In this document: in pieces, positions 43,808 to 51,759 of the stretch
Layout: every line of letters begins with the position of its first letter
How positions within the stretch are numbered: the first letter of the stretch is position 1
From: Streptomyces sp. SID13726
GTDB taxonomy: Bacteria > Actinomycetota > Actinomycetes > Streptomycetales > Streptomycetaceae
Direction of reading: 5' to 3'
DNA: 64,000 nt
NCBI RefSeq assembly: GCF_010548375.1
Contig: NZ_JAAGLY010000007.1
Coordinates: forward strand, 62,001 to 126,000
Program-made: the position numbers and the translations under genes
The notes under the pieces: generated by a model
Databases searched by the model: none
Seen by the model: only the letters and a program-made list of their open reading frames with translations
Told to the model about the DNA's origin: nothing

Positions 43808-44860
43808 TCAGGGCGTCAGGGCGTCCAGCAGCCGGTCGACATCGGCGGCGGTGTTGTAGAGGTGGAAGGAGACCCGGAGGTTGCCCGCCCGGTCGGAGAC
43901 CTCGATCCCGGCGGCGCTCAACCCGGGCTGGCGGTGGCCGAGTCCGGGCACGGAGACGATCGGGGAGCCGGGGGCCGGCAGGGGTTCCCGGCCGAGGGCG
44001 GCGAGTCCGGTGCGGAAGCGGTCGGCGAGGGCGAGGTCATGGGCGCGCACCGCGTCCACACCGAGCTCCTCCAGGAGTTCGAGGCAATGACGTGTCCCGG
44101 TGTAGGCGATCAGCGCCGGGCTGATGTCGAACCTCCGGGCGGAGTGGGCCAGTTCGGCGACCGGGCCGTAGCAGCTGTCCCACGGCACCTCCCCGGCGAC
44201 CCAGCCGGCGAGCACCGGTGTCAGGTCGCCGAAGTCCTCCGGCACCACGAGGAAGGCGGTGCCGTGCGGGCCGAGCAGCCACTTGAAGGTGGTGGAGACG
44301 GTGTAGTCGTACGACCCCGCGTCCACCGGGAGCCAGCCCGCGGCCTGCGAGAAGTCGACGTAGGTACGGGCGCCGTGGGCCCGCGCGGCCTCCCGCAGCG
44401 CGGGCAGGTCGGCGATCCGGCCGTCGGCGGACTGGGCGGCGCTGACCACGACGAGGGCGGTGTCCGGGCGGACGGAGTCGGCGAGCCGGTCCAGCGGCAC
44501 GGTCCGCACCTTGAGGTCGCCGCGGGTGTGGAACGGGGTCACGACGGAGGCGAAGTCCCCCTCAGCGGTGAGGACTTGGGCCCCGGCGGACAGCGAGGCG
44601 GCCACCAGGCCCGAGTACGTGGAGACGGAGGTACCGGCCGCGACCCGGCCGACCGGCACACCGGCGAGCCTGGCGAAGGCGGCGCGGGACGTCTCCACGT
44701 CCTCGAAGAGAGGGGCCAGCGGCCCGCCCTCGGCGCGGACCCGGACGGCCTCCTGGAGGGCGGTCACGGCCCGGGCGGGCAGCAGGCCGCTGCTCGCGGT
44801 GTTGAGGAAGGTGTTCTTCGGCGCGAACTCGGCACGGACGACGCTCTCGAAGGTCTCCAT
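43808..44860 (-). CDS. Class V aminotransferase/cysteine-desulfurase-fold PLP enzyme
   Basis: About 350 aa. FLNTASSGLLPARAV, VAAGTSVSTYSGLVAASL, SAAQSADGRIADLPALREAARAHGARTYVDFSQAAGW (PLP Asp) and DYTVSTTFKWLLGPHGTAFLVV (Schiff-base Lys) place it with class V transferases of the isopenicillin epimerase/SufS-like group. No catalytic Cys loop of a desulfurase is obvious. Start chosen at METFESVV (44860); a Met at 44896 adds only 12 residues. Substrate unknown. Confidence 0.85.
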   Translation of the reverse strand: METFESVVRAEFAPKNTFLNTASSGLLPARAVTALQEAVRVRAEGGPLAPLFEDVETSRAAFARLAGVPVGRVAAGTSVSTYSGLVAASLSAGAQVLTAEGDFASVVTPFHTRGDLKVRTVPLDRLADSVRPDTALVVVSAAQSADGRIADLPALREAARAHGARTYVDFSQAAGWLPVDAGSYDYTVSTTFKWLLGPHGTAFLVVPEDFGDLTPVLAGWVAGEVPWDSCYGPVAELAHSARRFDISPALIAYTGTRHCLELLEELGVDAVRAHDLALADRFRTGLAALGREPLPAPGSPIVSVPGLGHRQPGLSAAGIEVSDRAGNLRVSFHLYNTAADVDRLLDALTP

Positions 44861-44958
44861 GGCTCCACTGTGCGGCCGGAAGACCTCTCGGTCCATTGCG
44901 AATTTCTACGTGGTTTCGCCAAGGAACGCTTATACGTCCGCGCCGACCTGCGCGTTCG

Positions 44959-45678
44959 TCACTGCTGCTGCGGCACCGCGCACCCGTCGGGGCCGCACGC
45001 CTCGGCCTCGCCCTGGTCGATCAGCTTCAGCGGGGAGCGGTTGCCCCAGGCATGGGTGAGGGCCTGGGTGAAGACCTCGGCGGGCTGGGCGCCGGAGACG
45101 CCGTACTTGCGGTCCAGGACGAAGAACGGCACGCCGTTCGCGCCGAGTTCGGCGGCCTCGCGCTCGTCGGCGCGGACGTCGTCGGCGTAGGCGGTGGGGT
45201 CGGCGAGGACCCGCCGGACCTCGTCGGCGTCGAGTCCGGCCTCCACGGCGAGTGCCACGAGGCGCTCGTCGCCCTCGGTGAACAGGGACTGCTCCTCGGC
45301 GAAGTTGGCCCGGTAGAAGAGCTGGACCAGCTCGTCCTGGCGGCCGTGCTCCTTGGCGAGGTGCAGCAGGCGGTGCAGGTCGAAGGTGTTGCCGTGGTCG
45401 CGGTCCCGGGTGCGGTAGTCGAGGCCCTCGGCGGCGGCCTGGGCACCGAGGTTCTCCTCGCCGGCCTGGGCCTGGGCCTCGCTCATGCCGTACTTCTTGC
45501 TGAGCATGGCGAGTACGGGCTGGACGTCGTCCTTGGCCCGGCCGGGGTCCAGCTCGAACGACCGGTGGACCACCTCGACCCCGTCCCGGTGCGGGAAGGC
45601 CTCCAGCGCCTTCTCGAAGCGGGCCTTGCCCACGTAGCACCAGGGGCAGGCGATGTCGCTCCAGATCTCGACGCGCAT
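44959..45678 (-). CDS. DsbA/FrnE-family oxidoreductase
   Basis: 239 aa, cytosolic DsbA-fold protein. The redox centre CPWC is at residues 11-14 (SDIACPWCYVGKARFE); GVPFFVLDRKYGVSGAQPAEVF is the cis-Pro loop. The C-terminus holds another Cys pair, EACGPDGCAVPQQ, an extra C-x4-C motif that could bind metal or serve as a second redox pair. Related FrnE proteins act as polyketide-linked isomerases or oxidative-stress disulfide enzymes; there is no polyketide context here. Confidence 0.92.
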   Translation of the reverse strand: MRVEIWSDIACPWCYVGKARFEKALEAFPHRDGVEVVHRSFELDPGRAKDDVQPVLAMLSKKYGMSEAQAQAGEENLGAQAAAEGLDYRTRDRDHGNTFDLHRLLHLAKEHGRQDELVQLFYRANFAEEQSLFTEGDERLVALAVEAGLDADEVRRVLADPTAYADDVRADEREAAELGANGVPFFVLDRKYGVSGAQPAEVFTQALTHAWGNRSPLKLIDQGEAEACGPDGCAVPQQQ

Positions 45679-45740
45679 GTCTACGGCTCTCTCCAGGTCG
45701 GACGGCTACGGAGTGTTCCCTCCGCTCGATGAGTGAACGT

Positions 45741-46526
45741 TCAAGCAGCGGGTTCCATTCCCGGTCCGGCGACGAGGTCGCTGAGCCGTACGACCGCGAA
45801 CTCCACCTGGGACTGGCCTTCCTCCCAGTTGGCCACCAGCGAGCAGCCCTCCTCCTCCAGGAGGCCGCCGCCCGAGCGGTCCTCCCCCAGGTACATCAGC
45901 CCGTCGTCCCCGTCGGTGCAGTAGAGAGCGAGATGCGCGCGGAGTTCGGGAGAAGGCAGCGCGGAGAGCGCCTCTTCCCATTCCTCGGAGACCTCCACGT
46001 CCGCCTCGACCAGGCTCTCCGGCCCGTCACCGATACCGAGCGCGACCCGCATGGCGTCGAAGAGCGTGCCGTCGGAGGGAATCCGGGGGTAGGCGAGATA
46101 CCAGGCGTCGCTCCATTCGGGCCCGGCGAGATCGATGCCGTGCCGCACCAGCAGCGGGGCGAGGTCCCCGCCCCGGAGGAGCCCTCGCGCGAAGCACGCC
46201 GTTCCGAGATCGGCGGCGAATTCCGGGGAGACACCGGAGTGCGAGGTCACGATCTCGAAGATCGACCCGCTCGCGTCGAACTCCAGCGGCCGCTCGCCCA
46301 TGTCCCACAGCACCGGCTCGGCACCGCTCAGAGCGGCGGGGCTCACCCAGGCTGCGTCCCGGTCGAAGCCGGTCTCGTGGATCAGATTGCCGCCGAAGTA
46401 GACGGCATGGACGGCGCCGGGTTCATCGCCCGGCAGCGGACGGCCGAGCAGGATCTCGAAGGCCTGGGTCAGCTGCCCCCGCCAGTTCCCCGCGTCCGCT
46501 TCGGATACGGCTGATTCACGTGTCAT
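45741..46526 (-). CDS. Hypothetical acidic protein, unknown function
   Basis: 261 aa, strongly acidic, soluble, with no signal or membrane segment. I do not recognise a domain. Trp and Tyr residues are clustered (EWSDAWYLAYPRIPSDGTLFDAMRVALG), and the C-terminal third is beta-rich (GGGLLEEEGCSLVANWEEGQSQVEFAVVRLSDL). It stands alone between the DsbA gene and the DUF1349 gene. Codon use is normal for the window. Confidence 0.7.
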   Translation of the reverse strand: MTRESAVSEADAGNWRGQLTQAFEILLGRPLPGDEPGAVHAVYFGGNLIHETGFDRDAAWVSPAALSGAEPVLWDMGERPLEFDASGSIFEIVTSHSGVSPEFAADLGTACFARGLLRGGDLAPLLVRHGIDLAGPEWSDAWYLAYPRIPSDGTLFDAMRVALGIGDGPESLVEADVEVSEEWEEALSALPSPELRAHLALYCTDGDDGLMYLGEDRSGGGLLEEEGCSLVANWEEGQSQVEFAVVRLSDLVAGPGMEPAA

Positions 46527-46624
46527 GCCGGTACGTTACGAACCCGCTCGGCACGTCGGCGCCGTATCCGGCGGCCCTTCGCGGTTCTCCGTATGAGGTT
46601 CGGTATTTCCACCTAACCCGGTCT

Positions 46625-47233
46625 TCAGCTCCCGTCGCGCAGGTCGTCGGGCCAGGCCGGGCGGAACTCGATGTGGTCGTAGGTCACGACACAGCCGGCG
46701 CCCATCGGGGACTGGGTCATGAAGCCGACGAGGGCCGCGTCGGTCTCCTTCTCGTCGCCCAGGGTGAAGAGGCGGACGAAGGTCCAGCGCTCGCCGTCGC
46801 GGGAGGCGTGGAAGGCGAAGGCCCGGCCGGTGCGGCTGATCCGCAGCCACACCGAACTGCCGTCCACGGTGAAGGAGTTGCAGTCGTCGGAGTGACCCCG
46901 GGTGACGACCGTGCAGACCGTCGGCACGTCCGGGGAGTTCTCCAGGCAGAGCTTGGCCCAGGCCCGCTCGCCGACGTGGACGTACAGCACGCCCGCGTCG
47001 AAGGACGCGTTGAAGCCGACGGTCACGCGCGCTATCAGCTGGAAGTCACCCTCGGGCGCGCCGAGCAGCCTCGGCGCGTCGGAGGCGGGGTCGAGCGCCT
47101 CCCCGGTGGGCGGCACGAACCGGTCCTGCCGGGGCCCGGCCCAGCCGGAGAGAATGCCGTCCTCGTAGATCCAGTGCCCGTCGGGGCCGTAGGTGCGGAG
47201 AGGGAAGGGGAGCTGAGGAAGTTCGACGTCCAT
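46625..47233 (-). CDS. DUF1349-domain protein (concanavalin-like fold)
   Basis: 202 aa. The pattern FQLIARVTVGFNASFDAGVLYVHVGERAWAKLCLENSPDVPTVCTVVTRGHSDDCNS followed by VWLRISRTGRAFAFHASRDGERWTFVRLF is the DUF1349 jelly-roll, related to glycan-binding regions. No signal peptide, so it acts in the cytosol. Precise role unknown; relatives in fungi and bacteria have no fixed activity. Confidence 0.85.
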   Translation of the reverse strand: MDVELPQLPFPLRTYGPDGHWIYEDGILSGWAGPRQDRFVPPTGEALDPASDAPRLLGAPEGDFQLIARVTVGFNASFDAGVLYVHVGERAWAKLCLENSPDVPTVCTVVTRGHSDDCNSFTVDGSSVWLRISRTGRAFAFHASRDGERWTFVRLFTLGDEKETDAALVGFMTQSPMGAGCVVTYDHIEFRPAWPDDLRDGS

Positions 47234-47291
47234 CCTCAGAGTTTTCCAGCTCCCTCTCCGCGTGCGGTCCCCGGGTGCGGCTCTCGGGTGC

Positions 47292-48821
47292 CTAGCGTTC
47301 GAGACGGTTGTCGATGCGGCGGGGCAGACCCAGCGGGTTGTCGTCCCTCAGCTCCGGGGGGAGCAGGGCCTCGGGGGCGTTCTGGTAGGCGACGGGGCGC
47401 AGCCAGCGCTCGATCGCCGTGCCGCCCACGGAGGTCGACGTGGAGGTCGTCGCCGGGTACGGGCCGCCGTGGTGCTGGGCCGCGGCCACGGCCACACCCG
47501 TCGGCCAGCCGTTGACCAGGACCCGGCCGGCGAGCGGGGTCAGCTCCGCCAGGATCTCCGCGCCGCGGCCCTCGCCCGCCGCCTCCCCGGCGGACAGGTG
47601 GACGGTCGCGGTGAGGTTGCCCGGCAGCCGCGACAGCACCGCGCGCGCCTGGGTGTCGTCCTCGTAGCGGACCACCACGGTCACCGGACCGAAGCACTCC
47701 TCCAGGAGGAGGTCGTACGCCCCCTCGGAGACGAGCTTGTCCGCCACGACCGTGAGGAAGCCGGGGCTGACCGTGTGCTCGCCGCCCGCGCCCGGGGTGA
47801 CCGGGGAGTCCACGCCCTCCAGCCCGACGCGCTCGGCGACCCCGGCGACGAAGTTGTCCCGCATGCGGTGGTCGAGGAGGACACCCGCGTCGGTGTCGCT
47901 GACCGCGTCGGTCAGGGACTTCACCAGGCCGTCGCCGGCCGCGCCGGACGGCACCAGGACCAGGCCCGGCTTCACGCAGAACTGGCCGACCCCGAGGGTC
48001 ATGGAGCCCGCGAGCCCGGCGCCGATGGCCTCGGCCCGCTCGGCCGCCGCCTCCTCGGTGATCACCACGGGGTTCAGGGAGCCCAGCTCGCCGTGGAAGG
48101 GGATCGGGGTGGGCCGTGCGGCGGCCGCGTCGAAGAGGGCACGCCCGCCCCGTACCGAACCGGTGAAGCCGGCCGCGGCGACCAGCGGGTGCTTGATCAG
48201 CTCGATGCCGGCGTCGAAGCCGTGCACCAGGCCGACCACGCCCGCGGGGATGCCGTGCTCGTCGGCGGCGCGCCGCAGCACCGCCGCGACCAGCTCGGAC
48301 AGCGCCGGGTGGTCGGGGTGGGCCTTGACGACGACCGGGTTGCCGGCCGCGAGCGCGCTCGCGGTGTCGCCGCCGGCGACCGAGAAGGCGAAGGGGAAGT
48401 TCGAGGCCGAGTAGACGGCGACGACGCCGAGGGGCACCTTGTAGCGGCGCAGGTCCGGGATCGGCGGGGTCGCGGTGTCGTCGGGGTGGTTGATCACCAC
48501 GCCGAGGAACTCGCCCTCGTCGACGATGTCGGCGAAGGCCCGCAGCTGGAAGCTGGTGCGGGCGAGCTCGCCGGTCAGCCGGACCGGGCCGAGCGCGGTC
48601 TCCGCGTCGGCGGCCTCGACGAGCTGGTCCTTGGCGGCCTGGAGCCTGTCGGCCGCGGTGCGCAGGAAGGCCGCGCGGACGGTGCGGTCGGTGAGGGACG
48701 CGCGCGCGTCGTGCGCGGCGCGGACGGCGGCGTCGACCTCCTGGGCTGTGGCCTCGACCGCAACCTGTTCGCGCTGCTTCCCGGTTCGGGGGTCGACACT
48801 CCAGACTGGTGCTGCTGCCAC
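47292..48821 (-). CDS. Aldehyde dehydrogenase (NADP+), ketoglutarate-semialdehyde type
   Basis: About 509 aa. GVVAVYSASNFPFAFSVAGGDTASALAAGNPVVVKAHPDHPALSEL is the cofactor region, FTGSVRGGRALFDAA the NAD(P) turn, PFHGELGSLNPVVITEE carries the general-base Glu, and GSMTLGVGQFCVKPGLVLVP the catalytic Cys. It resembles alpha-ketoglutarate-semialdehyde dehydrogenases that end pentose and uronate oxidative pathways. The frame runs to 49034, but GTG 48821 has GGAGGGA before it. It is divergent from the IclR gene across a palindromic operator. Confidence 0.9.
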   Translation of the reverse strand: MAAAPVWSVDPRTGKQREQVAVEATAQEVDAAVRAAHDARASLTDRTVRAAFLRTAADRLQAAKDQLVEAADAETALGPVRLTGELARTSFQLRAFADIVDEGEFLGVVINHPDDTATPPIPDLRRYKVPLGVVAVYSASNFPFAFSVAGGDTASALAAGNPVVVKAHPDHPALSELVAAVLRRAADEHGIPAGVVGLVHGFDAGIELIKHPLVAAAGFTGSVRGGRALFDAAAARPTPIPFHGELGSLNPVVITEEAAAERAEAIGAGLAGSMTLGVGQFCVKPGLVLVPSGAAGDGLVKSLTDAVSDTDAGVLLDHRMRDNFVAGVAERVGLEGVDSPVTPGAGGEHTVSPGFLTVVADKLVSEGAYDLLLEECFGPVTVVVRYEDDTQARAVLSRLPGNLTATVHLSAGEAAGEGRGAEILAELTPLAGRVLVNGWPTGVAVAAAQHHGGPYPATTSTSTSVGGTAIERWLRPVAYQNAPEALLPPELRDDNPLGLPRRIDNRLER

Positions 48822-48862
48822 CGCGGGTCCCTCCACGTGTATCTGGGTCAGCCACCAGGACC

Positions 48863-48878
48863 GTTCGATATACTGAAC
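48863..48878. promoter_or_regulatory. Palindromic operator between the aldehyde dehydrogenase and IclR genes
   Basis: GTTCGATATACTGAAC has the form GTTC-N2-TATA-N2-GAAC. It is centred about 45 bp from the dehydrogenase start and 70 bp from the IclR start. IclR/KdgR-type regulators bind comparable TTC...GAA palindromes, so autoregulation plus control of the dehydrogenase is likely, by inference. Confidence 0.6.
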
Positions 48879-48942
48879 GCTGTCTCTGATGGTGAATATG
48901 CTGTTGGAGACTATTTCCCGTCGAACGAAGGGGTCAAGGGCG

Positions 48943-49716
48943 ATGTCGGCAGGCGAGACGGGCGGCGGAGCACAGGTCAAGTCCGCGGTACGGACGGTTG
49001 AACTGCTCGAATACTTCGCCGGACGCCCCGGCATGCACTCCCTCGCGGCGGTCCAGGAGGCCGTCGGCTATCCCAAGTCCAGTCTCTACATGTTGCTGCG
49101 CACGCTTGTCGAGCTGGGCTGGGTGGAGACGGACGCGACGGGCACGCGGTACGGCATCGGGGTGCGGGCGCTGCTCGTCGGCACCTCGTACATCGACGGC
49201 GACGAGGTGGTCGCGGCGGCCCGGCCGACCCTGGACCGGCTCTCCGACGACACCACCGAGACGATCCACCTGGCGCGGCTGGACGGCACGAACGTCGTCT
49301 ACCTCGCGACCCGCCAGTCCCAGCACTATCTGCGCCCGTTCACGAGAGTCGGGCGCCGGCTCCCGGCGCACTCCACGTCCCTCGGCAAGGCGCTGCTGAG
49401 CACGTACTCCGACGAGCAGGTCCGCAAGATGCTGCCGGAGACCCTGCCCGCGCTGACCGAGCACACCATCACCGACCGCGAGAAGCTCATCGAGGAGCTG
49501 CACCAGATCCGCGAGCAGGGCTTCTCCGTGGACCGCGAGGAGAACACCCTGGGCCTGCGCTGCTTCGGCGTGGCGATCCCCTACCGCACCCCCGCGCGGG
49601 ACGCGATCAGCTGCTCGGTACCGGTGGCGCGGCTGACCCCGGCCCACGAACAGCTGGTGAAGGACGCCCTGTTCGACGCCAGGGACCGGCTGACACTGGC
49701 CACCCGTAGGCTCTGA
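48943..49716 (+). CDS. IclR-family transcriptional regulator
   Basis: About 257 aa. An N-terminal winged helix (VKSAVRTVELLEYFAGRPGMHSLAAVQEAVGYPKSSLYMLLRTLVELGWVE) precedes the effector domain, which has GDEVVAAARPTLDRLSDDTTETIHLARLDGTNVVYLA and the LPAHSTSLGKALLS signature. The start is ATG 48943, with AAGGGG and AAGGGC just before it. It is divergent from the dehydrogenase, which it probably controls in response to a sugar-acid or aromatic intermediate. The GNAT gene starts 3 bp after its stop. Confidence 0.93.
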   Translation: MSAGETGGGAQVKSAVRTVELLEYFAGRPGMHSLAAVQEAVGYPKSSLYMLLRTLVELGWVETDATGTRYGIGVRALLVGTSYIDGDEVVAAARPTLDRLSDDTTETIHLARLDGTNVVYLATRQSQHYLRPFTRVGRRLPAHSTSLGKALLSTYSDEQVRKMLPETLPALTEHTITDREKLIEELHQIREQGFSVDREENTLGLRCFGVAIPYRTPARDAISCSVPVARLTPAHEQLVKDALFDARDRLTLATRRL

Positions 49717-49719
49717 GGC

Positions 49720-50190
49720 ATGCAGATCGTCCTCCGCGAAGTCCATGACAGCGATCTGCCGGTCTTCTTCCGGCAGATGAACGATCCCGACTCCCTGGCC
49801 ATGGCGGCCTTCACCCCGAAGGATCCCGCCGACCGGGACGCCTTCGACGCGCACTGGGCCCGCGTCCGGGCCTCCGACGCCGAGAACCGCACGATCCTCG
49901 CCGACGGGGACGTGGTGGGCAGCGCGGCGGTGTACGGCGAGCCGGGCGAGCGCGAGGTGACGTACTGGGTCGACCGCGCCTACTGGGGGCGCGGTGTCGC
50001 CACGGCGGCCCTGCGCGAGCTCGTGACCCAGGTGCCCGAGCGACCGCTGTACGCCCGGGCCGCCGCCGACAACGCCGGTTCGCTGCGGGTCCTCCAGAAG
50101 TGCGGGTTCAGGGTGACCGCCCGGGCCTCCGGGTACGCCAACGCGCGCGGTGCGGAGATCGACGAGTTCGTGCTGACGCTGGACGCCTGA
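49720..50190 (+). CDS. GNAT-family N-acetyltransferase
   Basis: 156 aa. The acetyl-CoA loop is VDRAYWGRGVATAALRELV (Q/R-x-x-G-x-G/A type), with the C-terminal NAGSLRVLQKCGFRVTARA typical of RimJ/RimL-like GNAT enzymes. It begins three bases after the IclR stop, so it is probably on that transcript. Substrate unknown. Confidence 0.9.
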   Translation: MQIVLREVHDSDLPVFFRQMNDPDSLAMAAFTPKDPADRDAFDAHWARVRASDAENRTILADGDVVGSAAVYGEPGEREVTYWVDRAYWGRGVATAALRELVTQVPERPLYARAAADNAGSLRVLQKCGFRVTARASGYANARGAEIDEFVLTLDA

Positions 50191-50227
50191 CACCGTCGTA
50201 GCGGAAGGCGGGCGAGAGGTCTCAGAT

Positions 50228-50255
50228 GAACGTCCGATGAGAAAAGCGGACGTTC
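50228..50255 (+). terminator. Hairpin between the GNAT and penicillin-binding protein genes
   Basis: GAACGTCCG (50228-50236) pairs perfectly with CGGACGTTC (50247-50255) over a 10-base loop. It lies 37 bp after the GNAT stop, a good place for a terminator, and 40 bp before the next start, so it could equally be a repressor site or 5' UTR element of the PBP gene. No U-tract follows. Confidence 0.5.
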
Positions 50256-50294
50256 AGGAACGATTCACGCCCGCCTGATCGTCCTCTGAGTGGG

Positions 50295-51746
50295 ATGAAC
50301 AAGACGATCAGGCGCGCATCGGTCTTCGCGCTGCTCCTGGTGTTCGCTCTGCTGATCCGAGCGACCTGGGTGCAGTTCTACGAGGGCCAGGCACTCGCGG
50401 ACGACAACGACAACCGACGGAACGCGATCGAGACGTACTCCTCGCCCCTCGGGAACATCATCGTGGCCGGAAAGGCGGTCACGGGATCCGAGCGGACGAC
50501 GGACAGCGACCTTGAATACAAGCGGACGTACACGAACGGCAAGCTGTACGCGGCGGTGACGGGCTATGCCTCGCAGGCCTACGCCCCGACGCAGCTGGAG
50601 GGCATCTACGCCGACCTCCTCAACGGCACGGACAGCCGGCTGAAGACCGTCATGGACACCGTCACCAACCAGCGGGCCGAGCCCGGTGATGTGATCACGA
50701 CGATCGACCCGTCCGTGCAGAAGGCGGCGTACGACGCGCTCGGCGACACGAAGGGCGCCGCCGTCGCGATCGACCCGACGACCGGCAAGATCCTCGCGGT
50801 CGTGTCGACACCGTCGTACGACCCGTCCTCGCTGACGGACGCCAACACCGCGGGCAAGGCCTGGAAGCAGCTCAACGCCGACTCCGACAAGCCGCTGACC
50901 AACCGTGCGCTGCGCCAGCCGCTGCCGCCGGGCTCGACGTTCAAGCTGGTGGTGGCCGCCGCCGCGCTGGAGGACGGCCTGTACTCCTCGGTGGACGAGA
51001 AGACCGACAGCCCGGCTCCGTACACCCTGCCGGGCACGGTGACCCCGCTGGGCAACGAGAACACCTCGGCGCCCTGCGAGAACGCCTCGATCCGGGTCGC
51101 GCTGGAGTACTCCTGCAACACCGTGTTCGCGAAGATGGCCGTCGACCTCGGCCAGGACAAGGTGCGGGCGATGGCCGAGAAGTTCGGCTTCAACGACTCG
51201 GCGCAGGACGTGCCGGTGCGGGCGTACACCAGCGTCTACCCCTCCGACATGAACAAGTCCTCGACGGCCCTGACCGGCATCGGCCAGTACGACGTCACGG
51301 CGACCCCGCTCCAGATGGCCATGGTGTCCGCGGCCATAGCCAACGGCGGCAAGCTGGTCTCGCCGCACATGGTGTCGACGATCACCGACAACGGCGGCGA
51401 CGTCCTGAAGAACTACGACGACGAGGCGACGACCCAGCAGATCGTCAGCTCCGACACCGCCGAGCAGCTCCAGTCGGCGATGCAGTCGGTCATCACGGAC
51501 GGCACCGGCACCAACGCCCGGATCGACGGCGTCACGGTGGGCGGCAAGACGGGCACCGCCCAGCACGGCGAGAACAACAGCAAGACGCCGTACGCCTGGT
51601 TCACGTCGTACGGGAAGGCCGACGGCAAGGAGGTGGCCGTGGCGGTGGTCGTGGAGCAGTCGAACGCGGCCCGCTCGGAGGTGAGCGGCAACGGGCTGGC
51701 CGCCCCCGTGGCCAAGGCCATGATGGAGGCGGCCCTCAAGAACTGA
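50295..51746 (+). CDS. Class B penicillin-binding protein (transpeptidase, PbpA-like)
   Basis: 483 aa. An N-terminal signal-anchor (MNKTIRRASVFALLLVFALLIRATWVQF) leads into a dimerisation domain and the transpeptidase domain. All motifs are intact: S-x-x-K as GSTFK (about residue 214), S-x-N as SCN (about 275), and KTGT (about 418). It cross-links peptidoglycan outside the membrane and is a beta-lactam target. No RodA/FtsW partner gene is adjacent, unlike the usual pbpA-rodA pair, so this is likely an accessory paralogue. Confidence 0.95.
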   Translation: MNKTIRRASVFALLLVFALLIRATWVQFYEGQALADDNDNRRNAIETYSSPLGNIIVAGKAVTGSERTTDSDLEYKRTYTNGKLYAAVTGYASQAYAPTQLEGIYADLLNGTDSRLKTVMDTVTNQRAEPGDVITTIDPSVQKAAYDALGDTKGAAVAIDPTTGKILAVVSTPSYDPSSLTDANTAGKAWKQLNADSDKPLTNRALRQPLPPGSTFKLVVAAAALEDGLYSSVDEKTDSPAPYTLPGTVTPLGNENTSAPCENASIRVALEYSCNTVFAKMAVDLGQDKVRAMAEKFGFNDSAQDVPVRAYTSVYPSDMNKSSTALTGIGQYDVTATPLQMAMVSAAIANGGKLVSPHMVSTITDNGGDVLKNYDDEATTQQIVSSDTAEQLQSAMQSVITDGTGTNARIDGVTVGGKTGTAQHGENNSKTPYAWFTSYGKADGKEVAVAVVVEQSNAARSEVSGNGLAAPVAKAMMEAALKN

Positions 51747-51759
51747 GGCTTCCCGGTGG

